Assembly (NCBI GenBank): GCA_022494885.1
Contig: JAGVSM010002997.1
Coordinates: 62,001 to 126,000 of the forward strand
DNA length: 64,000 nucleotides
Direction of reading: 5' to 3'
Origin: Micrasema longulum
Taxonomy: Eukaryota > Arthropoda > Insecta > Trichoptera > Brachycentridae
Part shown: in pieces, positions 1 to 11,687 of the stretch
How positions within the stretch are numbered: position 1 is the stretch's first letter
Layout of the letters: the number at the start of each line of letters is the position of its first letter
Position numbers and translations under genes: made by a program
The notes under the pieces: generated by a model
The model's database searches: none
What the model was told of the DNA's origin: nothing
What the model saw: the letters and a program-made list of their open reading frames with translations, nothing else

Positions 1-411
1 AAATGGTTATATGCAATTATTTACTTACATTATTCAATCAAATATTTTTTCTCGAAATCGATGCTTCAAATAATAATGATGATTTATCTTAATTTTTTAT
101 ATCGACAAATTCAAGATCTTTTCGGGTTATTACTTACAATTTGATAACGGTCCAAATTCAGAAATATTTGCACAGACCACACTAACATTTTTATTTTAAA
201 TCGTTTCTTTAAAATATAGCTGTGTTGCAGAATAGCGTTAATTCGGTGTATTTATCAACATGTTACTATTAAAACCCACTTACTCTACATATTTTTCGAT
301 GATTCGGTTTTTATTTTTTGTTTTCATTTGCAGATCTTTCATGTTAATAATAGTTTTCGGGAGATTAATGAACAACCTGAGAATAACGCATTTGTCATTT
401 ATTTTATTACT
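1..411. other. No recognisable feature
   Basis: AT-rich sequence. Short reading frames here have no recognisable composition or motif, and no repeat shared with the rest of the window was found. Confidence 0.5.
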
Positions 412-505
412 TTGTTTATAGGACCTGTCACCTGTAAATGCCTGGACTTTCATATTCTCTTCTCTCAAATTTTCTCCATCCCTGCTGTAATTTTTAAAAT
501 TTTAA
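412..505 (+). repeat. Family X repeat, 3' part
   Basis: The stretch contains the family X tail landmarks: GACCTGTCACCTGTAAATGC, then GGACTTTCATATTC, then a Ctctc..TCCATCCCTGCTGTAATTTT end. It aligns to the better copies at 11688-11872, 13568-13695 and 14697-14982. Short ORFs on both strands are by-products of the repeat. Confidence 0.6.
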
Positions 506-954
506 TTAATAGTAGTTAAAAAAATAAAGAAACACGCTCAGAGTTATTCAAAGAAACAAAATTTTATTTCAAGTGTTCTTTGAAATTTCAAAAATCAATA
601 ATAAGTGAAGATTTTTAAGTAAACGCAGTTGAAAAAAATCAGCAATCAATTAAAAAATTTACAAGTAATATTTAAAATTTGCATCACTTTTTTTTAATTA
701 AGTGAAAAGTTTTAACCCTACAATGCCCAATGTAGACGATTTGCTACATACTGACAATCGGTGTAGATGATTTCAAACATGTTTATAACTCAGCGACTCG
801 TTTTTTATGCTGCATACAAACAAACCATTATAATTCATTTTAAAAAGTCGCCACTAGGGTAAAAGTTTTCGATAAAATTGGAAACAAAAAATTAGTTGGA
901 CATATTTTTTAAAATTTATTTTTCAAAAATATATACAAAATAGTCTTAAATTAA
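506..954. other. No recognisable feature
   Basis: AT-rich spacer with A/T homopolymers. Nothing coding or repeated was recognised. Confidence 0.45.
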
Positions 955-1450
955 AGTGCTGCTGAGTTGCAAACACACAACTCGTCAGCAGGTTCTTATA
1001 AATTACATCGATTACTTACACTTAACCTACATTAACAATAATTTTACTTAAAAAACATTACATATTACATTATGAAAAATTAAAAACTATCACGAATACA
1101 AAAAACTTTTTTCTAATAACCATAATTTGAGCAAACGTCTCACTCCTGTATTTAACTCAGTATTTTTAATATTGTTTGGTAACATGCTAAAATTTTAGGT
1201 ATACTGTATTACAGTGTCCTTTTGCCATATTTATTGCAAAATCTAGGAACAACTAGCCCTTCCATACTAGTAAACCTAGTGTTGTAATCATGTACCAACT
1301 CGGAGTGCGACGCATGCTGACAAATTAATTTGTACCAAAATAGAGCCTTAACAGATAATTTATTTACAGATTTATACATCAATGATATTGAAATATTGTG
1401 TCTCTGGCGGTATATATCTTTATGTAGTAGCAATTCTGTCAATAGTATTA
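955..1450 (-). pseudogene. Jockey/CR1-like LINE, 3' end of reverse transcriptase ORF plus 3' UTR
   Basis: Read on the minus strand, a 77-codon open frame (1209-1442) ends in HDYNTRF, then ...VVPRFCNKYGKRTL. The H-x-YNTR motif followed by a basic N-x-GKR block is a hallmark of the C-terminal region of CR1/Jockey-group ORF2 proteins, just upstream of the usual WN motif. The polymerase and endonuclease domains are absent, so this is a 5'-truncated copy. The 955-1205 part would be its 3' UTR. An AACCTGCTGAC element there on the minus strand recurs near 41893 after another LINE tail. Family assignment is from memory of the motif only. Confidence 0.5.
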
Positions 1451-2814
1451 TTTAGCTTAACTTAAGCAAAGAGTGATATATTTTTTTTAAAGATTTGAAT
1501 TCATAATTGTTTCCGCAACTTTCATTATTATATAAGGAGATGTACATAAAAATCGTTATTTTTTTTTCTTCTTACATTCTTGTATTTTTAAACATTCAAA
1601 TGCCCGATGTAGCATATTTTCCACATAAACTAATATATGAAATTAAAACAAAAAAAAAAAAAAACACTTTTATTATTTTTCCCAGTGTTTGAAAAATTGG
1701 CATTGAAAGGCTAAAATTTCTTTTTAAAGCCAGTTTTAAAATATTTTAAGTTTATCGCTTTAAAAAGTGCTGCACATTCCGTGTTTGGCTAAATATAAAT
1801 TGAGCTTTAAAACTCTCTGGCAGGTAACATTTTTCTGTCATTTCCATTTAAGTTTTTTCTTGTTTACGTTATGATACGCCTTCGTTTATACGACGTTCAG
1901 TCTCAGTGTATAGCCAACTATGTACATAGTTTCACCTTCGTCGCTTATAATACACGAGCCCGTTTCATCAGTAAAATGATAAAACCTTCTAAATACATTA
2001 TTGCCTATGCAAAAAAAAAACAATTTGAATGTTTGACTCAAAAAAAGTCTTTTGCGGTATTTTTTATTCTTATTTTTGAGATGATACATACGCACAAAAC
2101 TATCTCAGTTTTTTTTTTATTGTTTCATCAGTAAAAAATATTCGGTATACGGAATTAATGGTAATGTATTACAACTGAGAAGAAGAACGTTTTGAACGAA
2201 AAGAACATAAAACTATTTATCAAAGACAAACAAGGGCTAAACAATAAGTGTATACAATATATTCAAAAAAACGAAAGACCAAAAACTTTGAGCTAAACCA
2301 TGCCAATCCAACTTCATCCCACACTGTTTAGTTGCGAAGAGATCTACGAAAAGCCGGAAGATCTATCCCAAAAAATTCCAAGTCGTGTGATGAATTGACT
2401 AATCTACACATTCTGGACATTGGGGCATAAAACCAAAGTTGCTCTTAGCAGATTTTATAAATAGCAGATTTTGACTTCTGGTGACACGGTTGGGAACATG
2501 AAAAGAAATTGATTGTAACAGAGATGGGACATCACTTAAAGCATTAAGTATTTTGAAAATGCATATAATATAGAAAACGGTGTTGGACAGACAACCGATA
2601 TGTAACCCAAAAGTCTAGACTTTTGTGTTTTCTTCCATGAAACATTATTTTTCTTTATTGTTTTATGATAATAACTCACATGAAGGTTCAATTCCGTTCT
2701 TGTCTACGAAAATTTTGCTAGACTCAAAATATAGTTGAAATTCATATTTTCACCTTAAAACCATTTTTTTAAAAAGCACATTTAATGAAATTTTATACAT
2801 AATCACTTTGAAAC
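1451..2814. other. No confident feature (possible very old LINE tail near 2290-2450)
   Basis: Mostly AT-rich. On the minus strand, 2290-2450 reads in pieces as ..DLEFFGIDLPAFRRSL, which has the look of a LINE ORF2 C-terminus, but it is frameshifted and too short to call. The ORFs at 1871-2134 (+) and 1886-2095 (-) overlap each other and show no domain. Confidence 0.3.
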
Positions 2815-3005
2815 TAAACCTCGTAGGATTTAAGGTCAATCCGTACTAGAGCGGCACTGCGTGGCACGTCGCGGCAAAACAAACCGTACCCGTACAGCTT
2901 GCCCAATACATATCGCACACTGCATCGGAGGACATAAGTCTCTTTGGTTATGCCCACATACACGAAAAAATTGCTCGTTGCTGAAAAAGCACAGTCACTC
3001 AAAAA
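2815..3005. other. CpG-rich island of unknown nature
   Basis: A sharp rise in G+C and CpG with words such as GCGGCACTGCGTGGCACGTC, inside very AT-rich DNA. A 62-codon minus-strand frame covers it, but I do not recognise the peptide. It could be an inverted-repeat element core, an exon or simply an unmethylated remnant. Confidence 0.3.
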
Positions 3006-3594
3006 AGTTCTCTGTTATCTGGTAGCCTTAGCATCTTGACGCTGAAAAAAGGTAATCCATAAGTGCACAATATGCATTTTATTAGTTTAAGAAAAAGAGT
3101 GACTGACTGGGATTAAATTGATTGGCCAATTCGCCGAAATGATACAATTTTTTTTAAAGTTTTTAAATTATTTTTCAAAGCCACTAGATCTGTTTATATA
3201 ACAGGACCTATAACAAGTCCATGGATAGTAGCGAGAAGCTCCATTTGGTAATCATAGATGGAGAGAAAGGGACAAAACTACAGGATGTGTTCAAAAGATT
3301 AAGAAGGATACCCCGCAGCAGAAGATTTAAATATATTTTTTATATCCAATTCAGACATTCCTTTAGTTGAGAGTAGACAAATGCCACTAGGAACAGGGGA
3401 GTATTTTTTTTTTAATGGAAAGTTTGCGGAAATCATTTTTTTTTTAATCCACAGTTTTTCTAGCATCAGAAGTAAAAGAAATTCTTTTAAGTATTACACA
3501 AAGTTTTGAAACCGAATTCTAAGCTAGAAGCATAGAAGTGCCCAAAAATTTAATAGGAGGGCATTTGACACAAGGTTGCTTTTTAATGGAGAAA
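3006..3594. other. No recognisable feature
   Basis: AT-rich. A short mixed-composition patch at 3200-3330 has no match in the window. Confidence 0.4.
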
Positions 3595-3725
3595 ATTGCC
3601 TTAAACAAACTTTACTACAGCTGCGCTGGCACTCCATACAAAATTTTAGTAGCGCAGCGCTGCCAAAGTCCAGCGAGGCCGTGGTGCAATTTGACTTTTA
3701 GAGGATTGGCATTTGATAAAGCTCT
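3595..3725. repeat. GC-rich transposon-like fragment
   Basis: Contains CAGCTGCGCTGGCAC and GTAGCGCAGCGCTGCC, two CAGC/GCTG-rich blocks facing each other around CATACAAAATTTT. Related words (CACCGCTGCGCTGC) occur at 17293. The arrangement suggests a degraded inverted-repeat element. The 80-codon frame across it has no recognisable domain. Confidence 0.3.
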
Positions 3726-3845
3726 GAAAACTACACATAACTGCATTTCTTATCTTGTTTTCTCAAATTTTGTTATTTAGAGGGTTTTTTCACTACACCG
3801 ATTATTTTATCTGCCTTGTATCGCATTCGTGTAAACACTAACTTT

Positions 3846-4040
3846 GAATCGGGTTGTGGTCCTGTGGCTAGTCTCTCGGACTCACGGACCGAAGGTCCGT
3901 GGTTCGAATCCTACTCTACCCCAACTTGATTCCCATTTTCTAATAGTGAATTATTTACAACTCGTTGAAAATGCCCCTCAAAATTAAGTATTTGGGTAAA
4001 TCATAAGAACGCAAATATTTATTTTTATTAACAAAAAAAT
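3846..4040 (+). mobile_element. tRNA-derived SINE, family 1 (full-length-like copy)
   Basis: The 5' part has a tRNA-like head: GGTTGTGGTCCTGTGGCTAG in A-box position and GTGGTTCGAATCC, which matches the Pol III B-box consensus exactly. It is followed by a body containing TTGATTCCCATTTTCTAAT and ACAACTCGTTGAAAATG, and a tail GGGTAAATCATAAGAACGC then AAATATTT. A second copy is at 51650-51785 and a detached tail is at 43815-43885. The arms do not fold as a good tRNA, so I call it a SINE rather than a tRNA gene. Confidence 0.75.
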
Positions 4041-5329
4041 TTTAAAAAAAAACTATACAAAGAATACCACAGCTAGTTGACGTGAGATGGATTATTAACC
4101 ATTAATATATCATTTGACTCTATTTTTCACCAGCGCCATTTTGTCATTTTGGAATGTTAAAAAAACAAGGATGAAGTTGGGCTGGATGCTGTTGATATGT
4201 ACTTTACGATTGAAGGAGCCGGAAATTTATTGAATACAAAACTAGGAACGACCCACGCCCACGCCTGTGAACTTGACCCGTCTCGGTACAAAATTCATAT
4301 TGAGTCGAGGTACTTGTAATGCATTCATCAAAAGGCATTTACATATATACATGCACACATATCTAAGTACATATTGTAACGAGTTACATTTGCTAATCGT
4401 CACAGATAATATTTTAACCAATCTTTATGATTTAGTCTGTGGCGAACGCATCTACCAATGCGGTTCTTGTCTAAACTTTCTTCCGTGACACATTGCGAAC
4501 TGAGCGGGTGCAATTGTGAGAGCGATCTTCAAAAAAGGGGATACCTTGAGTGTAAGTACTTTTAATGAGTTTAATTCGTTCAAATCTAGTGTTTCTAGAC
4601 ATTCCCATCAACCTTTCGTTGAAATTTACAAGTTCTTTTTTACTTTTATTTTAACCACTTATTTATGTTTATATTTTAATCAAATTTCGATATTAAAATG
4701 TCACAAGCCAGCGCCACGTTTTTTGAGAGCATCCCTGAATGAAGCACATTAATGAAAAAGGAAACAAATGGATTGTATCTTCTGACAAATGAACGAATCA
4801 AGAAACTGTCATGTGGGAATATTTTGATAACTTTCTTGCGATGAGGTTATGGCTTTAAACTGGAGTATCAACTACTAAACCTGTGGTCAACTCCAATCAG
4901 ATCACCCATTACTTAAAATAATAAACTCAAAATCATTGAAGAAACTGGCAAGGTGTCATGTTTTCTAAATTCCGTTTTCTACGCTTTGCCACATTTTCGT
5001 TGATCCCAGATTTTGATCGAATTATCAACTTTGAATATTTGAATCAATAAAAGCTTATTTAGCATTTTTAAATAGATTAAAGAAATAATTTGGAATACAT
5101 CTAATCGTGTTTAAACCAATCGTGTTTAAACCATTACAAAATTACAACCCTCAAAAAAATAGTGACCCACTATCGACACCCTGACCCTAGAAACGCTTAA
5201 TCATTAATACCCGCATATAGGTACATATTATATTTATATATATATTAATTACATATATAATAATCGACGTATGTGCATGAGAAATTACATTAGTTTAGAT
5301 GTAGCAAACTCTGTATGTAAAAATACTCG
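4041..5329. other. No recognisable feature
   Basis: AT-rich, with a TA dinucleotide patch near 5225-5265. ORFs at 4267-4488 and 4516-4752 show no domain or composition bias suggesting coding. Confidence 0.4.
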
Positions 5330-5535
5330 TAAAATGGTGTGACGTTCTATTATCTCTGCTTATCCCTCTGTAAAATGGTGTGTTTTTTTTTATTTCTTGT
5401 ATAAAAGGGCTTACGCATACGTTTAGAAACTCAAACTGTGAAAAAACTTTGTTTATTTTATTGGTTAGTTGAAAAAAATTGCCATTTGGCAATAAACCCC
5501 GCCAATTAACAAAAAGTTAAATCAACAAAAAATAT
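5330..5535 (+). pseudogene. RTE-like LINE, extreme 3' end of ORF plus 3' UTR
   Basis: Around 5340-5378 the plus strand reads RRSIISAYPSVK, matching the last residues of the RTE-like protein at 49918-50429 (..GRSILSAYA). Downstream, a GGCAATAAACCCCGCC block (about 5490) recurs as CAATAAATCCGCC at 38545 and CAATACGTCCGCC at 39333. The rest of the ORF is missing. The minus-strand 65-aa ORF here is a shadow. Confidence 0.55.
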
Positions 5536-5787
5536 GTTGACGTGATAATTAGCCGTAAAAACTTTAATAATACGTCCAGAAACTTTACATCTGAGTTTCC
5601 AAAGCATAAATGTTTGACTAAGTTAGCTCTATTTACTCTGAATGATACAATTATGGTCATACTGTTGCTTTGTTAAAGTTTTGAATCATAAACATATCAA
5701 AGTATCAACGATAAAGTTCATTTCCACTAGCTATTATGATATTGTTATTGTGGTGATATTTGGTTCGTTTTGTATTATGTTAGGGTT
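5536..5787. other. No recognisable feature
   Basis: AT-rich spacer between the RTE-like tail and the mariner remnant. Confidence 0.4.
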
Positions 5788-6374
5788 ACTTAAGGTTTTT
5801 GCCAACTAATATTTCAATCTATTATTTACAATGACGTGTAATTATTACCCAGAACAATACAAGCGACACGTTTAAAGAATATTTGTATTCTTGTCGATTT
5901 GAATAAGTTCTCGCTGTTTTTTCATGAAAATTAATGATTTATTTTTAAAAATGAGTAAGATGCTTGTCATCAAAAGTATTGTCCATAGCTAGTGACTACT
6001 TTCTTCCGTCTTTCTAGTGGCTTTTAGTTGAACAACTCACTTTTTGATTTAATCCGCTAATCGATTTATTTGGCATCGTTATCAAGAGTCATTGATCGGA
6101 ACAACTGGTAATCAGGAGGCACAATGTTTTATGTGTTGAATACGGCGAGTGGAGTAGGACTTCCTATTTGAGGGTTTCCAAGTATCTTTTGACTGGCTTT
6201 GCAACATGTGGCTGTGCGTTGTCATGCTGCGAAATTACTTGGCCGTGACTCCTCGAATTGCGGCCATGTTTGCTTCAATGTTTGGCTCAGACGCATCAAT
6301 TGTGGTTGATGGCGATCTCCCGTGATGGTTTCGTTGAGTTTAAAGATCTCACAATACACTTTACTCAGCTGATC
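5788..6374 (-). pseudogene. Mariner (irritans-like) transposase remnant
   Basis: On the minus strand, from 6374 downward, the translation runs DQLSKVYCEIFKLNETITGD, then a segment with LMRLSQTLKQ, then after a one-base frameshift ISQHDNAQPHVAKPVKRYLE, and near the end RRKKVVTSYGQYF. These match the C-terminal half of mariner transposases: the ..NETITGD block, the second catalytic Asp in HDNA.PH, and the KVV..GQYF end. The third Asp of the DD34D triad (normally in SPYSPD) reads SPYSTH here, so it is lost. The N-terminal DNA-binding domain and first Asp are missing. A possible inward-facing terminal repeat, TTGCCAACTAATATTTC, lies near 5797. Dead copy. Confidence 0.8.
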
Positions 6375-6412
6375 ATGGCGCAGAGCAGAGATAATGATGA
6401 TGATGATATTAG
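6375..6412 (+). repeat. GAT microsatellite, possible SINE family 2 tail
   Basis: GCGCAGAGCAGAGATAATGATGATGATGATATT resembles, in pieces, the terminal GTGCAGAAAGGGAATAATGATG of SINE family 2 at 40310-40340. No SINE head is present, so only the tail could be meant. Confidence 0.35.
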
Positions 6413-7420
6413 ATAGTGTTCTGACAGAATATGTTCTCCGTTAGTCTCAAATAGAATTCTGTGCTTCAGCTGCAGCTTTTTCTTGAAAAAAATAATGCAG
6501 TAAAATTTCCCGCAAATACACTTTTTGGCACGAAATTTGACACGTTTTACGCTATAAAAAACTGTTGTTTTCGGCTTAAAAGTGAGCTTCACGATGAAGT
6601 TGGCTATATTTTGGGAAACAGTGAGAACTTATTCAAGTCCTTATTATTAAGGTTATTGGTTATTTAGTGGCGTTCTTTAAAAGTAGTTTACTCGTGTTTA
6701 GTTTTTATGTAAATGTCTTTTGATAATATTTTGTCCTGTATAAATTGTGTCAACACTTTACAATACTCATGGAAAATAAAAACGGCAAGCAATTGACCAG
6801 GAGACGGGTCAATCTCCACTTGATTTTTGTAGGTAGACTTCTAGTCGAAAACACTTTTTTGTGGTTAAGGGAAAAAATAAACTGATTTTCGTGCTGAGTT
6901 GACTATCATGAATCTATTTTTAAAAAAATGTTCACAACTCTAGCACAGCGTAAAGAAATATTTGCCAAAAAAAAATATGTGACATTTTGTAAAAGCAATG
7001 CACGGTTACCATCTTATATTATATTATTCAATAGCGAAGTTTAATTCTGAGTAAATCTTGTGGTTTATAAGGTTAATAATCATGTAAAAATTGGGTGTAA
7101 TATTGCGGGTCCAGGAACTTCAAGCCAACATAAGGCTTTTCTAAGTCATAAAGCATGCCTGTTAGTGAAAAACATATAACATATATTTGCCAAAAATATT
7201 TTATGAAAAACTTCATTTGTAAATTTCATTGAAAAAAACAGTTTCTCAACCGAGCCGTAGGAAGTAAATGAAAAAATAAAAATACTTTCAACCGTATTCT
7301 AACTACAAATTATGTCATTCAAAAGAATTGTCGACCGCATAAATACATATGTATTAGAATGTTGCTAAAAATCTTCTCCAAAAAGTTAACAGATTTTGCC
7401 TCATAGGAAGTAGCAAATAA
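6413..7420. other. No recognisable feature
   Basis: AT-rich. The two overlapping ORFs on opposite strands at 6365-6667 have no recognisable features. Confidence 0.4.
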
Positions 7421-7640
7421 TATGTAATATTATTTTATTATTTATTAACTCATTCTGTGGCGGGAAACACCAACAGCCGTGAGGTTGACAGGTCTAAACT
7501 CCGCTTTAGCTCGCAACGCGCCGTCCACTGCAACGTCAGCTCGGTCAAGATATTAAACGCCGTGCACCGGAAAAACTCAGTACATTTTATGTTGGCATTT
7601 CATGTCGCCCGGCTACCAGCTGTCCGCTAGTGTTCGCTAT
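7421..7640 (+). other. CpG-rich block with an open frame lacking ATG
   Basis: Composition jumps at about 7455 with GTGGCGGGAAACACC, CGCAACGCGCCGTCC and GTCGCCCGGCTACC. One plus-strand frame is open from about 7421 to the TAG at 7629-7631 (70 codons), reading ..REVDRSKLRFSSQRAVHCNV.. without a start codon. I do not recognise it. It could be an internal exon, a 5' UTR/promoter island or the core of an unknown element. No clear splice pair was seen. Confidence 0.3.
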
Positions 7641-8689
7641 TGTAAATTCCTTCGGTACAAAATATTGGGATGTAACTCGTGTGTGACTGCTTAATAAAAA
7701 ACTTCAATTGTAATCCATCTTTCTCATTTAACCTCAAACAATATGTACAGTTTTTTGTTCACTTTGCCCCGCTGTATGAAACAGTTCTTATGATTTTCTT
7801 GTTGTAATACCTTTCTACTGAATATGCTGTATAATTTTAAGGTTATTTTTTTAAAATATAAATCTTGTATAATTTTTAGGTTAATTGTTTTTATAAATCT
7901 TGAGTATAAGGAAATTTATGTTTTAAAAAAAATAATATTAAGCCAAATATGTTAGTATTATAAATGTTTGTAATTTTTTTTGCAGATTTGCCGTTTGTGT
8001 TAATAAAATAAAATAAAAACAAATGAACTAACACGCACACAACCTATAATACAAATACATATTTTCACAAAAAAATTACAATAACGTATCCCAAACTCTG
8101 TGAGGCCAAGGACCATTACGCAAAGTAGTTAATGTTACATCGCAAGTAATCATTTTAACAGCTAATGACAGCCGGTAGTACTGTAAATACCTGGATTTTC
8201 AAATTCGTCAATAATTTCTTTACTCTGGTTAGATAATCAATAAAAAAATCCTTTGTCTCTGTTTTGATATTGATATCTTTAACTAGTATTTTGATGACTA
8301 AAAACAGTTTTGAAATAAAAAAAATCGGTTAAAGAAATAATTATTGATAATACTTATTTAAAATAAAGCATAATATTGCATTTATATAAATTTATATAGT
8401 GGGAAAACGAATTCCCACGGGAATGCGGAGCGAGAAATTGCGGAGGGCGATGCCTTAGAGCTTCTCCAATATTATTAAGCGGGTGGACTGTATTTTTAAT
8501 ATCATTAAAATAAGTAAATATCCTTGATATGCGGTATGCAGTGTCAATCGGTCACAACCCCAATGAATGAGATGGATTAGGAATTAAGGTTGGAAATGAA
8601 CAGTTGTTGTGGGTACAAAGGATGTTGGAGTTTTTACAATAATTTGAACAATGCATACCCCATATAATTAGCAACCATTATATAGAAGC
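7641..8689. other. Mostly featureless, with two short repeat fragments
   Basis: At 8160-8235 there is a weak family X tail (CTGTAAATACCTGGATTTTC). At 8396-8455 the words AATTCCCACGGGAATGCGGA and GAGAAATTGCGG resemble a short interspersed sequence I recall from insect genomes. The rest is AT-rich spacer. Confidence 0.35.
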
Positions 8690-8935
8690 ACAAACTTTGT
8701 GGTTGTTCATTATAATAAAATATATTTTAAAAAACTTTTTTTTAACCACTTTTTTTTCTACCGACCAGTTTTAAAGTTACGTAAGCTTTTTCATCAAGAT
8801 TTATCAAGTAAAGCATATTTTTATAAAGAAACTTGTGTAGCTTTGAAACAGGAAGGTAGAAAAAATAAGTGGTTTTTACATTTATATTATTATAATATAT
8901 TATATTTATATCATATCTTAACAATTTAATGCCTT
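8690..8935. mobile_element. Head-to-head inverted pair of Penelope-like tails (family P2)
   Basis: The left arm (8690-8800) begins GCACAAACTTTGTGGTTG and includes AACCACTTTTTTTTCTACCG and ACCAGTTTTAAAGTTAC. The right arm (8823-8930) is its imperfect reverse complement: CTTGTGTAGCTTTGAAACAG, GGTAGAAAAAATAAGTGGTT. The loop is about 22 bp. Related pairs are at 32036-32300 and 62577-63562. Each arm, read towards its outer end, has a hammerhead-like order: TTGATGA-like core, AAGC..GCTT stem, AAAC, TGGTC. It could simply be called a MITE, but the hammerhead-like layout and the inverted Penelope pair at 25838-27018 favour a Penelope origin. Confidence 0.55.
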
Positions 8936-9767
8936 AATGTATCAATTGAGAGCACATTTATTTTATTTTTTTAATAATTCACCTTCTTTGAAAAAAGAGC
9001 AAAGGAAACATTGGTCAAATAAAATAACCTTTAATTTCTTCATAAACATGGTTTCATTGTTCCTTATCGTTACTTTTCTTTCTAATGTATAATTTTTTGT
9101 AGAATAATAATTCTTCTTACCAGTATATTAACTTCTATCTTTTGATTGTATTTTAGAAATAAAAACTTTGATAAAAATGGGATGTCAGAAAAATAAAAAC
9201 ACACCTTCTTATCTTTTTGCCTTATTCTACAAATATAATAACGACTCATATCTCAAAGACTTTACCGTTTTAATGAAAAATTAAATCAATGTCGACAGCG
9301 AAGAGTTTAAAGATTTTTAAAAATATAGACGTCTAACATAATAATATTTAAGATTATTTAAAAATATTAACTCCCCTTTTCCATGGAAACCATATCAAAT
9401 TTTGTCATGTGACGATGAAACCTCTCAAATAATATTATTTTTTAAGCTTTTTAGGTCTTCAAACCTAAGATATATCTCCCAAGTGGTTTAAGATATTTTC
9501 TGGGAAATTTATTAAATTTATTATGTAACCTATAATCATTCTTGAAAGCACTTAGTTTAATGAATAAATGCTCTTGGGAAAGCTATTATTTAGTTACAAA
9601 AATATCTAGTATCTATTGAAGTTGGTTTATGTACCATAATCTGCAGGGGCGAATTGTCCAAATAAGCAATTATGCACAGCTTACCAATATATTTGACTTT
9701 CAATAATAATGTTTTATAGTAACTATGTTTATGGGGAAAAAAATATAATTATTGTGTTAAGTTTGTG
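8936..9767. other. No recognisable feature
   Basis: AT-rich spacer. Confidence 0.4.
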
Positions 9768-9897
9768 ACAACAACAGAGAGGAAAAATATTTTGAAAATT
9801 AAATATAGAAGTCAAGGCATTTACGGAGCATGTGATCTGTGATTAGCTGGTTTAAGTGGCCACTTTCCTCACTATGTAACATTCACTATTCAGTTTT
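9768..9897 (-). repeat. Family X repeat, 3' part
   Basis: The reverse complement carries the family X order: ATGTTACATAGTG, AGTGGCCACTTAAACCAGCT, a GTAAATGCCTTGACTTC block, then a TTTTCCTCTCTGTTG end. Confidence 0.65.
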
Positions 9898-11446
9898 AGT
9901 TTAAACGTCCACATTTTCTCAAACATTGTCATACGTTATTATGCACCAGCACCGTTTATATCTTTCAATTAAAAAAAATCATAAAGTGCGCCCAGCGCCC
10001 AGCCCGTTCTCAGTGAACGATGAAACTAACCGATTATCTCAGCTTATTAATTTGAACAAAAAAGTACACTTTATTTTATATCCTTAACCCAGTCGTGGTT
10101 TTTAGTACTGAAACAAGCCTGCAGATTACAAATATCATTTGAAAACATTCTATTTAGAAACTAGTATTTCGAACATTATTTCCGAATGACTATTTTTCTT
10201 TAATATGATATCGTTGTCATATAATGTATCTCATAGAGCATGTGGCGTTCGAAGTGGCCATTTTTGGCATTATTAATTTTAAATGGAACCGGTCAGTGCT
10301 CAGTGTTGACATTTTAATCACAATGGAAATATCTGCTAAATTTTATTGGGATACTTGAAAAATTAATTTCGTTAAAAAAATGCACCGAAATCGTAAACAT
10401 TTTCATGATCTGATTTTCTATGACTTTCTAAGCCATTTTATATTATAAATATTTGTTTTTACTTGTCTATCTCAATACTTAAGTAGAAACCGTCTTACAA
10501 ACAATTTACATAAAAATCTAAATAGGCGCAAAATGACATACATAGATTAAAAACTCGAATAAAGTTCTATGTAAAAGTTTTGCGTATTTTGAAACACGTC
10601 TGGTGCTGAGAGGTTCCAGAACATTCCCTGTATATTGTGACATTAACTGACATCTGTTGTCAGTATTCGGAAATCGTCTGTCGGTAACGATATATTATAT
10701 TATCGAGTGAAGCTGCCTCGTTTCTGAAGGATAAAATACCCTTCAAGTGTCAACATTATTTTACAGGCCAAGTCAACTTAAAGGCTTATTTTACGTTCAT
10801 TATTTTGAACCTTGAATAAACAATCGTTATTTTATGTCAAAGGATGTTTCGGCGTTGAAAAAATAAGGATTCCTTACAAATATTTTACCTGCATAGAGTT
10901 ATTTGTTTTTCAGAATTAATCATTTATTAGATCATATATTTTCATTTGTCGACCTTAAACTCTTGTGTGGCTGTGATGTCACACTGATCGATGTACGATA
11001 CAAGACTTGATATATCTCTCTTGTTTTTTAAATGACGAAGTTGTATTTTTTTAAATGTTCAAATTGACATTTTTAACACCGAATTTCTAAAGTAAAATTT
11101 GTATGACTGCTGGAATTCAATACAAAAAATATTTAACCTTGCTACGCAAATAATGATTACGGCAAATACAGCAATACATTTGTATTAGAGAGAACACGAA
11201 GATATAACAAAACACATAACGAGGAAAACAGAGAAGCTGTTTTGTAGCCGCTATAGCCGGTGTTGTGTGAAACACATTTACTTGGTAGTTGACAGTGATG
11301 GGGGACGCACGCGTGAATAATAATCTGTGAATTTATGTTTTTTTTGTTGTTGCTATATGATAAATTATATTACAATATTTGAGTTTGTCCAAATGTTTAT
11401 CGACAAAATACTGAATTTCACCCCCTCGGGAGTCGTTAAGATTTAA
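9898..11446. other. No recognisable feature
   Basis: AT-rich, no convincing ORF or repeat. A mildly GC-richer patch at 11240-11310 is unexplained. Confidence 0.4.
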
Positions 11447-11644
11447 GAATTACAACAGGGATGTAGAAAACCTTAGTGAAAGTAATGTGGAAGTTTAGGC
11501 ATTAACAGGGCTTATGACCTGTCAATGGCTGGTTTTAATTTTAGTAAAGTAAAAGAGCTGAAACCTTATTGTTGTAAAGAAATTTATTTGACTGAATTAT
11601 TTCACATACTAGGCAACGCCTGAAAACAATTTTCCAATTTTATA
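11447..11644 (-). repeat. Family X repeat, near full length
   Basis: The reverse complement runs from GGAAAATTGTTTTCAGGCG and TTGCCTAGTATGTGAAATA at 11640, through TTTCAGCTCTTTTACTTTAC, to TTACAACAGGG at 11450. A middle part (the GTTACACAGTGTG segment) is missing compared with 14697-14982. It lies head to head with the next copy. Confidence 0.7.
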
Positions 11645-11687
11645 ACCAAATAAAACCAAATGGTTCAATAAAAAGTTTAGCTTAAAT

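Noticed and set aside
3846..3925. tRNA gene
   Set aside because: Has A- and B-box-like words, but the arms do not pair as a cloverleaf, and the sequence continues into a body shared with 51650-51785, so it is a SINE.
8690..8935. Plain MITE classification
   Set aside because: Inverted arms fit a MITE, but no transposase-type terminus or clear target duplication was seen, and the arms carry a hammerhead-like layout. It remains the main alternative.
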